Positions 7,301 to 12,731 of a stretch of DNA of 25,152 nt are shown in pieces (the stretch's first letter is position 1; every line of letters starts with the position of its first letter). The stretch is taken from positions 1-25,152 of the IMG/VR virus record IMGVR_UViG_3300020220_000300; one strand, written 5' to 3'. The notes below the pieces were generated by a model, which worked only from the letters and a program-made list of their open reading frames with translations, had not been told where the DNA came from and searched no databases. Made by a program: the position numbers and the translations under genes. The stretch is from a virus.

Positions 7301-7630
7301 ATTTAACCTATTAAGATTTTCTAGCCCTGCCTGATTCTTGGCTAGAAGAATTATATGATTATAAACCATGTCTAATGGTGTAGTACGATCCTCTTTGTCT
7401 CTTCGATCAAAGCGATCCTCACACATATAACCTTCTATGCCAAGAATAGGTTTGATACCACTTTCTTTGGCAATGCGATACATTTCTCTGTGGCCAGAAA
7501 GGGAGCCGTGGTCTGTAATCGCTATTGCAGGCATACCCAACTTAACTGCACGTGCTACATATTCGGACGGCAACCCAATACCATCGAATAGTGAAAAGTG
7601 AGTATGTAAGTGTAGTGGTACGTAGTTCAT
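4352..7630 (-). CDS. dnaE: DNA polymerase III alpha subunit (C-family, DnaE type) with intact PHP domain, 1092 aa
   Basis: Replicative polymerase. The PHP domain (about 1-230) keeps its metal-binding set: HLHTHFSLFDG (H7, H9, D16), ITDHGSLSG (D40, H41), GIEGY (E66), SACPSG and PDCHHVD (about 204-210), so a PHP-based proofreading exonuclease is plausible. The palm has GPGRGSSAGS (about 379), PDIDTDI with two catalytic Asp (about 420-426) and KIDALGLKTL with the third (about 567). Helix-hairpin-helix motifs follow at about 830-885 and an OB fold at about 930-1000. The length is close to bacterial DnaE (about 1160). There is no DnaQ-type exonuclease insert, so it is not PolC. No clear QxxLF clamp-binding motif is seen between the HhH and OB parts. 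ATG 7630 lies 3 bases after the TAG of the SSB gene. Confidence 0.97.
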   Translation of the reverse strand: MNYVPLHLHTHFSLFDGIGLPSEYVARAVKLGMPAIAITDHGSLSGHREMYRIAKESGIKPILGIEGYMCEDRFDRRDKEDRTTPLDMVYNHIILLAKNQAGLENLNRLNEIAWTEGYYKKPRIDFEILSQHKEGIIVSSACPSGIIAKSIELGELGMAKKYIKWFKETFGDDYYLEVMPHNDYSVNNTILQLADEFKIKPIVTPDCHHVDPSQKEIQELKLILNTYSNKIQKDATYEKSKKQRDLMKRLDYLYGADRQMSFNKFDIHLLSYEEIQAAMEKQSIYRTDIYENTVELANSIEDYEIKDGLNLLPVQYKNPDKQLEELAMSGLVAKGLDKNKEYLDRLHEELEVIKNKKFGPYFLVVQSMISWAKKEDILIGPGRGSSAGSLLCYVLGITEIDPIKHGLLFFRFINPERNDFPDIDTDIQDSRRDEVKDYLVRQYKHVASIATFLEFKDKGVVRDVARVLNIPLSDVNKVLKLVDTWDDYCTSKTTLWFREKYPELEEYGEKLRGRIRGTGIHAAGVVTSKNPIFRYAPMETRNAPGSDERIPVVAVDMEEAERIGLIKIDALGLKTLSVIKDTVNIIKEREGTDIDLLNIDMSDPKVYQMLSDGHTKGVFQCEAAPYTNLLIKMGVKNLSELAASNALVRPGAMNTIGKDYIERKHGRQAVNYLHQTMKPFTEETYGCILYQEQVMQACVELGGMSWSEADKVRKIIGKKKDARELDAFRDKFVGGASKYINPNTARDLWHDFEEHAGYSFNKSHAVAYSTLSYWTAWLKHYYPLEFMYSVLKNEGDKDARTEYLIEAKRMGIRVKLPHINESDIDFKIEGKGIRIGLTAIKYISDKIAERYIQARPFKSYAELEKFTFTKGNGVNSRALQALNVIGAAEFSDNIKTEEEKREHLYEYLNLPEFNMTVPSHYYAFIQGISDFDDKGCYIFLGMVKSIKRGKGWSRVEILDKTGSVGIFDDENTTIETGRSYLVLCDNNRIVSAIPADEIKNSSAALVKFLNYRMLPYKDDEMFVVSFKPRTTKNGKRMASLTLADTKRDLHSITVFPTSFAKAYMHIKEGNAYKFEFGKTKEGTVILEDVNVS

Positions 7631-7633
7631 CTA

Positions 7634-8296
7634 CTACCAGTCGATGTTGGTCGCTGATGTAGATGAAGGCGAATCAAAACCAAGATAGAATGCCTCTTGT
7701 TCCGCATATGGAACACGGCGCAATGCCTTTTCTAAAGGATATGGTTCTACCTCTGTCCAGTTAAAAGGTTCTTTATCTGGTGGTGAAGGAAGCAAGATGT
7801 AAGTAGTTTCTTTTCCTTGACCATTGCGCTTTAACTTCCATGTTAGATTTGAAATGCTGCCAGTTTCCATAGCATGATCTCTAATTACATTAAATGAAGA
7901 TTGCTTGCTAATACCCATTGACCAAATGGCGACATAAGGGTTTGGCTCAATGCCATCATCTACAAGTACATTGCAATAAAAACGAAGACGACCACGCCAT
8001 CCGCTGTTACCCTTTGGATCTTTGCGATACAACTCTTCCGCCCAGTCACGACCCTCTGTGTCCATAGTGTCTACAGCCTTACGCTTATAGTCTTTTGGAT
8101 TTGTGTGTTCTTTAACAACAAACGCTAAACCACGTTTGCTGTCATAATTTGCAGAATCCTCATCTAATTCTTCAACGAATCGGATTTTAACGGCCTGCCC
8201 ATCGGCTAGTTTTAGCCACTTAACCTTTGGTCCACTCTCTTCTGCTTTCTTGTCAAGCAGAGCATTGATATTTTTTAGTCCTACGATTTTGTTCAT
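7634..8296 (-). CDS. ssb: Phage single-stranded DNA-binding protein (gp32-like OB fold), 220 aa
   Basis: Predicted to coat ssDNA at the fork and during recombination. It shows the phage SSB layout: a basic N-terminus, WLKLADGQAVKIRFVEEL (about 27-44), GLAFVVKEH (about 56-64), a basic segment, RLRFYCNVLVDDG (about 104-115), and an SISNLTWKLKR strand. The C-terminus is polar and ends in NIDW, a short acidic-aromatic tip as in many SSBs. In related phage proteins as I remember them, the KA-x-TM...G-x-W-x-x stretch (about 73-88) carries zinc cysteines; here those positions are acidic or neutral. The start at ATG 8296 has a strong Shine-Dalgarno (GAGGAG), and a candidate promoter lies just upstream at 8314-8343. 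It ends with tandem TAG TAG, the second directly before the polymerase ATG. Confidence 0.82.
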   Translation of the reverse strand: MNKIVGLKNINALLDKKAEESGPKVKWLKLADGQAVKIRFVEELDEDSANYDSKRGLAFVVKEHTNPKDYKRKAVDTMDTEGRDWAEELYRKDPKGNSGWRGRLRFYCNVLVDDGIEPNPYVAIWSMGISKQSSFNVIRDHAMETGSISNLTWKLKRNGQGKETTYILLPSPPDKEPFNWTEVEPYPLEKALRRVPYAEQEAFYLGFDSPSSTSATNIDW

Positions 8297-8311
8297 GATT
8301 TCTCCTCTTGT

Positions 8312-9256
8312 TTATTTTAGCATAGACAGTATTGATTTGTCGAACTGATATTCTAGTTCTTTAATTGACTTATCGTCCATATCGCCTATATCTTTATATT
8401 GTTTATCTAAGTTAATCACAGTAACGTTGCCATTTAATCTTTCGACTATTTTTTCTTTCATGTTACCGCCTGCCTCATCATTATCAGCAATAATTATTAT
8501 ATCACTAAAATATTTTTGAAGCAAATCTATTTGTTTGGATGAAACATTAGCGCCAAGTGTGGCGACTGCTGGGAATCCCACCTGATCTAATCGAATAGCA
8601 TCAAATGAGGATTCTACAACATAAACTTTTGATGCTGTTTTAACTCTGTTTAAATTAAATAATATTTTTGACTTAGGAAGTTTTGGAGTGTTCTTAAAAT
8701 CTTTGCCCTCAATGGACCTTCCAACAAAGCCTACGCATAAGCCGTCATTATTATGAACTGGTATACATATCATGTCCTGTGTTGCAGAATAGCCCAACTT
8801 AAACTTAATTGCAGATTCTTTATTAATATTTCTTTTTATAAAGTACTCTTTTGCTCTTTCAGATACGATTGCTTGTTCATGAAGTCTTTGAACAACAGAA
8901 GCGTCAAATTCTTCCCATTCTTCTTTTTCTCTCAATTTAAAATTGACATCAGATAAAATATCAGTTTCAACCTCTTTGCTTTTAATAAATCTAACAGACT
9001 CAAAATATGTTCTATTTGAATAATGCATTACTAATTCTATTAAATCTACAGTTTTGCCACAAGAAAAACAAAAAAACAAACCGCTATATTTATTTATTTC
9101 TCCAGCAGGGGTGCGGTGATTAGAATGAAATGGGCAAAAGACAATATACTCAGAATCAGATTCTTTCTCTACAGTTACGCCAGATCCTGCGAGAACTCTC
9201 TTAACCTGACTGGCTGTGTATAAATTGGTTTCGTTCCGTCTATCCCTAGTATCCAT
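8312..9256 (-). CDS. dnaG: DnaG-type DNA primase (CHC2 zinc finger + Toprim), 314 aa
   Basis: Synthesises RNA primers for the fork. The N-terminal zinc site is C41/H44 (FCPFH) with C63/C66 (FFCFSCG), the CHC2 pattern, including the HRTPAGEI substrate-side loop. The Toprim domain has the catalytic Glu in VVESSFDAIRL (E215), the TLGANVSSKQI segment and the metal-binding IIIADNDEAG (D258, D260), with a KDIGDMDD element (about 288-295) supplying the third acid. At 314 residues it lacks the C-terminal helicase-binding domain of bacterial DnaG (about 580 residues) and has no fused helicase. ATG 9256 has AGAAGG 4-5 bases upstream but overlaps the 108-aa gene by 82 bases. No later start keeps the SQVKRVL helix, so I keep it. 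It is followed by the SSB gene. Confidence 0.93.
   Translation of the reverse strand: MDTRDRRNETNLYTASQVKRVLAGSGVTVEKESDSEYIVFCPFHSNHRTPAGEINKYSGLFFCFSCGKTVDLIELVMHYSNRTYFESVRFIKSKEVETDILSDVNFKLREKEEWEEFDASVVQRLHEQAIVSERAKEYFIKRNINKESAIKFKLGYSATQDMICIPVHNNDGLCVGFVGRSIEGKDFKNTPKLPKSKILFNLNRVKTASKVYVVESSFDAIRLDQVGFPAVATLGANVSSKQIDLLQKYFSDIIIIADNDEAGGNMKEKIVERLNGNVTVINLDKQYKDIGDMDDKSIKELEYQFDKSILSMLK
8314..8343 (-). promoter_or_regulatory. Candidate promoter for the SSB gene (-35 TCGACA, extended -10 TGCTAAAAT)
   Basis: On the minus strand TCGACA (8343-8338; five of six to TTGACA) is followed after 18 bases by TAAAAT (8319-8314; five of six to TATAAT) preceded by TGC, an extended -10. The predicted +1 near 8307 gives a leader of about 11 bases that carries the GAGGAG ribosome site of the SSB gene. 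Most of the promoter lies in the last codons of the primase gene. A private promoter for SSB would fit its need for high copy number. Confidence 0.45.
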
Positions 9257-9501
9257 TCTGCCTTCTTTCTCCCTATATATATTCCGTATACGCTTAATTC
9301 AAAATTAAAATAGTTTTTGTCTTCACTGTAAGATAATGTAAATTCTGGATTAATGTCAAATCTTGGAGCATATCCAGATAGGCGCATTTCTGATACCAGT
9401 AATCTGATATATTCTTGTTGCAGTCTGTATATGGCCGAGTCATCAACTATGATTCCGTCCAGCCCAAACCGCTTTATCGCCTTGTGTGGAAATGTCTCCA
9501 T
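9175..9501 (-). CDS. Conserved phage hypothetical protein between helicase and primase, 108 aa
   Basis: I do not know the function. The protein starts METFPHKAIKRFGLDGIIVD, then has a helical segment (IYRLQQEYIRLLVSEMRLSG) and a beta-rich half with aromatic residues (YFNFELSVYGIYIGRKK). It resembles a family I recall from actinobacteriophage replication regions, where it also sits next to primase and helicase; this is memory. It has no cysteines or membrane helix. The C-terminal 27 codons overlap the start of the primase gene by 82 bases in another frame, and both readings look protein-like. The ATG at 9501 has no convincing Shine-Dalgarno, so it may be leaderless or depend on translation of the helicase gene, which ends 8 bases upstream. 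Confidence 0.75.
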   Translation of the reverse strand: METFPHKAIKRFGLDGIIVDDSAIYRLQQEYIRLLVSEMRLSGYAPRFDINPEFTLSYSEDKNYFNFELSVYGIYIGRKKAEWILGIDGTKPIYTQPVRLREFSQDLA

Positions 9502-9509
9502 GTGGCATA

Positions 9510-10736
9510 TTATACTGACTTATCTTCATAATCCTTATACCTATAATATCCTTTGTCAAAATCAACCTGAACCAAGAACTCGCCCATAAAACCATGGCGA
9601 TTCTTGCGAAATACGCATTCAATTACATCGCTATTAGATGCTCTACCCAATGCAAGGACCCAGTCAGCATCATAGGCAATCTGCCTTGACCATGCCGTTT
9701 GTCCAAGGGTCGGCACAATTTCAAGTTTTTTGACATCATCGGGGGTAGCAGATGAAATGGCAATAATAGGAACCTCTTCACTAATAGCCATTAACTTAAG
9801 TTCACGAGACAGGTTCTTCATTCGTACCGTTTCATTTTCAGACTTTTGGTTTGGAGACATTAACTGTAGATAATCGACAACAACAAAGTCTGGCTTATAT
9901 TGATCTATTTTTCCACGAAGAACTATTGGGTTGATATCTCCGCCAGTATCGTTTGAAACAATATGAAACTCTGGCCTACCTTGAACATTTTTAGCATGCC
10001 AAGATTTAAGCGTATCCATCTCAACCTGACCAGCACTTAGTTTTCTATGAGACCATACCCCTTCTCCCATGATTGCAAATACACGATTGCGAACTTCAAC
10101 TTCAGACATTTCAAGACTTATGATCATCGGGCTACGACCCTGTTTCCAGGCCTGTACAGCAAAATAGAGAGACAACCACGACTTTCCTATGCCTGGGTAT
10201 GCAAGAAAGACCCCCAACTGCCCTGGCATAATTCCAGCAGGTAAATAGTTATCAAATCCTGGAAGACCAGTTTTGATTCCAATTGCCCCCATTGCTTGCT
10301 GTTTTTTAAGATTTTCAAAATAGGCGATTGCAGAATCTAAATCTGTAACATCAATATCACGAATGGCTGCTGTGTTTTTTCTTAACTCTGCAGTTTTAGT
10401 AATTAAAGACTCAAGGGCACCCAGTCCCTGTCCACCTTGAACATCTGTAGCAGCAGATCTAATAATCTCTTTAAGGCTATTTGTTAAATATTCTGCTTGT
10501 ACTTCTTCAAGATGATGTTTGGTAGAACCTACATTACTGACTGGCTCAAAATCCCTAAACTTTTCTATAACCAATTCTGTTGGAGGGACAGTTGAGTTAT
10601 GTTCGTAGTATCTTTTAATAAATTGCCATAGGTCTGTGTGTGTGGTTAAAATATTGTCTATATTGGCCTGCAACAATACGTGCGCCTGCTTGTCTTGCAG
10701 CACTGCAGAAATTAGTTTAGATTCTACATCGTTCAT
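9510..10736 (-). CDS. dnaB: Replicative DNA helicase, DnaB type, 408 aa
   Basis: Ring helicase expected to unwind the fork and to load primase. It has a DnaB-like N-terminal helical domain (residues 1-90, VESKLISAVLQD onward), a linker helix, GIKTGLPGFDNYL before the RecA-type core, Walker A AYPGIGKS (about 179-186), the SLEMS motif with catalytic Glu E209, Walker B VVVDYLQLMSP with D288, a motif III position reading AISSA instead of the usual SQ, RQIAYDADWVL (motif 4) and the arginine finger element RKNRHG (about 377-382). At 408 residues it is shorter than E. coli DnaB (471), as is usual for phages. ATG 10736 overlaps the TGA of the 42-aa membrane gene as ATGA, so translation is coupled. 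No separate helicase loader is visible in the window. Confidence 0.95.
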   Translation of the reverse strand: MNDVESKLISAVLQDKQAHVLLQANIDNILTTHTDLWQFIKRYYEHNSTVPPTELVIEKFRDFEPVSNVGSTKHHLEEVQAEYLTNSLKEIIRSAATDVQGGQGLGALESLITKTAELRKNTAAIRDIDVTDLDSAIAYFENLKKQQAMGAIGIKTGLPGFDNYLPAGIMPGQLGVFLAYPGIGKSWLSLYFAVQAWKQGRSPMIISLEMSEVEVRNRVFAIMGEGVWSHRKLSAGQVEMDTLKSWHAKNVQGRPEFHIVSNDTGGDINPIVLRGKIDQYKPDFVVVDYLQLMSPNQKSENETVRMKNLSRELKLMAISEEVPIIAISSATPDDVKKLEIVPTLGQTAWSRQIAYDADWVLALGRASNSDVIECVFRKNRHGFMGEFLVQVDFDKGYYRYKDYEDKSV

Positions 10737-10861
10737 CGAGACACCTTATACAATATTAACGCCTGCATCACAAGCACAATTAATGTACCAACAGTCCTAA
10801 TTAATCCCATCTTATGATTGTGCTCATCGCACCATCTTTCTAAGCGGTCTCTTTCTGCCAT
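10733..10861 (-). CDS. 42-aa single-pass membrane mini-protein coupled to the helicase gene
   Basis: A short open frame from ATG 10861 to TGA 10733 encodes a charged N-terminus (MAERDRLERWCDEHNHKMG) and then one hydrophobic helix of about 17-18 residues (LIRTVGTLIVLVMQALILY) ending KVSR. This is a classic single-pass mini-protein with a small basic tail. It has a strong purine ribosome site (GGGGGAGG) two bases before the ATG, starts 22 bases inside the DUF2061 gene, and ends in an ATGA overlap with the helicase start, so it fills a space that would otherwise be non-coding. The function is unknown. Candidates by context are a membrane anchor for replication, a holin or antiholin partner of the adjacent DUF2061 protein, or a superinfection factor. 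Confidence 0.75.
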   Translation of the reverse strand: MAERDRLERWCDEHNHKMGLIRTVGTLIVLVMQALILYKVSR

Positions 10862-11061
10862 GACCTCCCCCATCTAACCTTAAGCCAAGTTCTCTCATGT
10901 ATATAATATAAAATGAAATTAATAACATTTGACACAATTGTAAACGATACGGTAAAGGCAATATCCTTAGTATAATACCAAGCAAGCACAAAGGTGCTAA
11001 TGACTGCTATGACTCTCCATGTTAAGGCCTTGGTCAATGATCTTGCTTTTGTACTATTCAC
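10840..11061 (-). CDS. DUF2061-family small membrane protein, 73 aa
   Basis: It matches the DUF2061 pattern: SLTKALTWRVIAVISTFVLAW, then a second hydrophobic stretch (FTVSFTIVSNVINFILYY), then the conserved IHERTWLKVRWG ending. Two transmembrane helices are expected, with the basic W-x-K-x-RWG end on the cytoplasmic side. The family is widespread in bacteria and phages, and its role is not established. The start is GTG at 11061, overlapping the stop of the upstream 102-aa gene by 8 bases. It overlaps the 42-aa membrane gene by 22 bases. Two membrane proteins side by side ahead of the helicase could be a lysis-type or membrane-docking pair, but the sequence alone does not tell. Confidence 0.85.
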   Translation of the reverse strand: MNSTKARSLTKALTWRVIAVISTFVLAWYYTKDIAFTVSFTIVSNVINFILYYIHERTWLKVRWGRSWQKETA

Positions 11062-11362
11062 TTAACCACTCCTTAGCCTTTTTTCTACGCTCTGCTCGTT
11101 CTTTTGTGTCTTTTATATGTTGTTCTTTTGCTTCCAGTATATCATCTGCCGTGTAGGCAAAATGACTCCATGTCGGATTGGATACCACTTCAAAATAATA
11201 CTCAAGTAACTCGTAGCAGGTCTCTAGTCCATATGAGTCAATAATTGCGTTAGCAGACCACTGCTCAACCCATTTGTTATATCTTGGCTTGTGTCCTAGT
11301 TTAAACGTGTAGTGTTTGTCAAACCGACTTAACAGAGCCAATCGCTTCTGCTTGTCGGTCAT
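11054..11362 (-). CDS. Conserved phage hypothetical protein, helical, 102 aa
   Basis: The protein has an N-terminal basic helix (KQKRLALLSRFDKHYTFKLG), a central YNKWVEQWSANAIIDSYGLETCYELLEYYFEV and a C-terminal charged helix with many Lys/Glu/Arg (KDTKERAERRKKAKEW). It resembles a family of about 100 residues that I recall from cyanophages and actinophages (R-x-D-K-x-Y ... W ... YELLEYYF); the function is unknown to me. It is soluble, with no catalytic motif or cysteine cluster. The ATG at 11362 has an AGGTAACTAAT stretch upstream and lies one base after the previous stop. It overlaps the DUF2061 gene by 8 bases. Confidence 0.8.
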   Translation of the reverse strand: MTDKQKRLALLSRFDKHYTFKLGHKPRYNKWVEQWSANAIIDSYGLETCYELLEYYFEVVSNPTWSHFAYTADDILEAKEQHIKDTKERAERRKKAKEWLSE

Positions 11363-11363
11363 A

Positions 11364-11570
11364 TTAGTTACCTGATTCTAATTGACCTTCTGCTTCTAAA
11401 ACTTTTGCTGCTAGTTTATCCTCAACAAACTTATATACACGCTCAAAAGCCTGATCTGTATTTTCTGCATCACGCTTTGAATCTGTAATCCCCAGATCAA
11501 TTCTTAATGATTGAAAATTTCCAAGGTTAACCGTATAGCCTAGCGTTACTGATATCTTTGTGTCTTCCAT
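11364..11570 (-). CDS. Conserved phage hypothetical protein, 68 aa
   Basis: A small acidic protein with a beta-hairpin-like N-terminus (ISVTLGYTVNLGNFQSLRIDLGI) followed by a helix (DQAFERVYKFVEDKLAAKVLEAE). The pattern G-Y/F-T-x-NLGN-[YF]-x-S-L-R-[IV]-D recurs in short phage proteins of unknown role, as far as I remember. The start at ATG 11570 has AGAAAGG 6 bases upstream, a good Shine-Dalgarno, after a 14-base gap from the HTH gene. The following 102-aa gene starts one base beyond its stop. It may bind another phage or host protein; nothing in the sequence shows which. Confidence 0.8.
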   Translation of the reverse strand: MEDTKISVTLGYTVNLGNFQSLRIDLGITDSKRDAENTDQAFERVYKFVEDKLAAKVLEAEGQLESGN

Positions 11571-11584
11571 TTAATGCCTTTCTG

Positions 11585-12127
11585 TTATATTGATTCTGAC
11601 CAAATTGGTATAAATCTACCGTCCTCAGTCTTCGTATATGTCAGTATACCATCTCCCATTCGGCGTGTCAACTCAGCCTTTGTTGGAGTGATATCGTTTG
11701 TTATTAAGTTGTCTTTTCTTGGCCTACCAATATGGTATGTAGCCAGTATATCACGAATTTCTTTTACTTGCGATTCAGAATAATAAGATCTTACTTGCCA
11801 TCCACGTTGACCGCCCTTTTGCGATCCAGTTGGAGATGGAATAATTTGACGCTTCATTAATGATGGCATATACTTTTTATGTCTATTAACAAGGTCAGCA
11901 GTTTCTCCCACTGTGTATGCCCTCTCTCTTTTAGTTTTAAAATCACTTATTAGACAACTCTCCATCCTATCTTTATTAATATTATAAATTGACATAATGC
12001 CATTAGATCTGTTATAATGCACAACCCTAATCAAATCTTTATTTAAAAACCAAACTTTTTTATTACCAGGTATTACAGGAGCGACATTGTATTCTTCGCT
12101 CGTTCTGTTTCCTTTTTTAGTAGCCAT
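11585..12127 (-). CDS. Helix-turn-helix DNA-binding protein with AT-hook-like segment, 180 aa, candidate phage regulator
   Basis: Residues about 70-125 look like a MerR/excisionase-type winged helix: YTVGETADLVNRHKKYMPSLMKRQIIPSP, then a glycine-rich wing with GSQKGGQRGWQ, then RSYYSESQVKEIRDIL. Next comes HIGRPRKDN (about 132-140), whose GRPRK core resembles an AT-hook that grips AT-rich minor groove. The N-terminal 65 residues (KKVWFLNKDLIRVVHYNR and so on) are beta-rich and of unknown fold. ATG 12127 has a strong Shine-Dalgarno (GGAGGAAGG) and lies inside the upstream zinc-ribbon gene (55-base overlap). Standing between the tail genes and the replication genes, it is a good candidate for a transcription regulator, though an integration/recombination accessory role is possible. 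No operator could be assigned. Confidence 0.72.
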   Translation of the reverse strand: MATKKGNRTSEEYNVAPVIPGNKKVWFLNKDLIRVVHYNRSNGIMSIYNINKDRMESCLISDFKTKRERAYTVGETADLVNRHKKYMPSLMKRQIIPSPTGSQKGGQRGWQVRSYYSESQVKEIRDILATYHIGRPRKDNLITNDITPTKAELTRRMGDGILTYTKTEDGRFIPIWSESI

Positions 12128-12264
12128 CGACCTTCCTCCGAATCAGACGGTGGGTGAAAAAATTTTCTTGATCCACATACTAAACAGTATACCTCTAAAT
12201 GTGATATTGAATTGTAAACCCTGTCTACTAGCATTTTGTGAAAACATTTTACACATTTTATCAT
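12073..12264 (-). CDS. Cys4 zinc-ribbon mini-protein, 63 aa
   Basis: The sequence has KCVKC (C4-x2-C7) and, after a beta-hairpin-like stretch (VDRVYNSISHLEVY), CLVCG (C27-x2-C30), a classic zinc ribbon, then KFFHPP and a charged helical end. Such mini-ribbons in phages may contact RNA polymerase or DNA; the role here is unknown. The ATG at 12264 overlaps the TAA of the 147-aa tail gene by one base (TAATG), so it is coupled to that gene. The last 18 codons overlap the HTH gene by 55 bases in another frame. The well-formed zinc motif and the coupled start argue that it is real. Confidence 0.72.
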   Translation of the reverse strand: MIKCVKCFHKMLVDRVYNSISHLEVYCLVCGSRKFFHPPSDSEEGRWLLKKETERAKNTMSLL

Positions 12265-12707
12265 TAAAGAGGAATGCCGACAACCAATATATTTACCGAT
12301 ACTGACAAGTTTCCAGTTTCATTAAATCTAACTATGCCCTCTACACGTGAAGTTCCAACACTTTTTAAAACTACGGTAACATTTTCTCCAGCATTAGTCT
12401 GTCCTATATTTACTGGTGTGGCGGTTGCAACTGGCTTAAATTTAAATTCGGCTGGAAACACATACTCAAAAGACTCTTCATCACCAATATTTTTTGAAGC
12501 GTTGGTTACAACTACTTTTTCTGTTCCAATAATTCTTGCCTCAGAAGCCTTGACTGATCTTGGCCCGTCACCTGGAATATCAACTGTTACATATTTTGAC
12601 GACGAAGGTGATATTTGTTTCGACAATTCATTTATCGCATTTACTATGCTATAAATATAGTTTACGTCTAGAGGCTGTCCTCGTTCTGGTGGTGATATTT
12701 GTGCCAT
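12264..12707 (-). CDS. Probable minor tail/fibre-tip protein, 147 aa, beta-sandwich C-terminus
   Basis: It starts MAQISPPERGQPLDVNYIY with a short helix (VNAINELSKQI), then is beta-rich to the end. The C-terminal part (about 60-147) alternates hydrophobic strands and polar turns (FEYVFPAEFKFKPVATATPVNI ... NLSVSVNILVVGIPL), reminiscent of the small trimeric lectin-like or gp10-like domains at phage fibre tips; this is a fold guess. The ATG at 12707 has a perfect AGGAGG four bases upstream, the strongest ribosome site in the tail block. A candidate promoter at 12718-12731 lies directly before it. It is the last structural gene before the regulatory block and is coupled by TAATG to the zinc-ribbon gene. 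Confidence 0.65.
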   Translation of the reverse strand: MAQISPPERGQPLDVNYIYSIVNAINELSKQISPSSSKYVTVDIPGDGPRSVKASEARIIGTEKVVVTNASKNIGDEESFEYVFPAEFKFKPVATATPVNIGQTNAGENVTVVLKSVGTSRVEGIVRFNETGNLSVSVNILVVGIPL

Positions 12708-12717
12708 AGTTCCTCCT

Positions 12718-12731
12718 GTATAATTATACCA
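12718..12731 (-). promoter_or_regulatory. Candidate extended -10 promoter within a 12-bp palindrome
   Basis: The minus strand reads TGGTATAAT (12731-12723), a perfect -10 with TGn extension, inside the exact 12-base palindrome GTATAATTATAC (12718-12729). The -35 region (TTTTTG at 16 bases) is weak. The predicted +1 near 12716 gives a leader of about 9 bases starting at the Shine-Dalgarno. The palindrome spans the stop codon of the FN3-like gene. It could also be a small operator. A TAA stop contributes part of the TATAAT, so chance is not excluded. Confidence 0.35.

Noticed and set aside
9509-9514. TATAAT just before the 108-aa gene, which would give a leaderless transcript
   Set aside because: There is no TG extension and no -35 match, and the hexamer includes the helicase stop codon TAA, so chance is likely. 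Kept only as a remote possibility.
12274-12654. Open frame of 126 codons on the plus strand opposite the 147-aa tail gene
   Set aside because: It lies entirely opposite a well-supported minus-strand gene with a perfect ribosome site, has no recognisable domain, and all other genes are on the minus strand.
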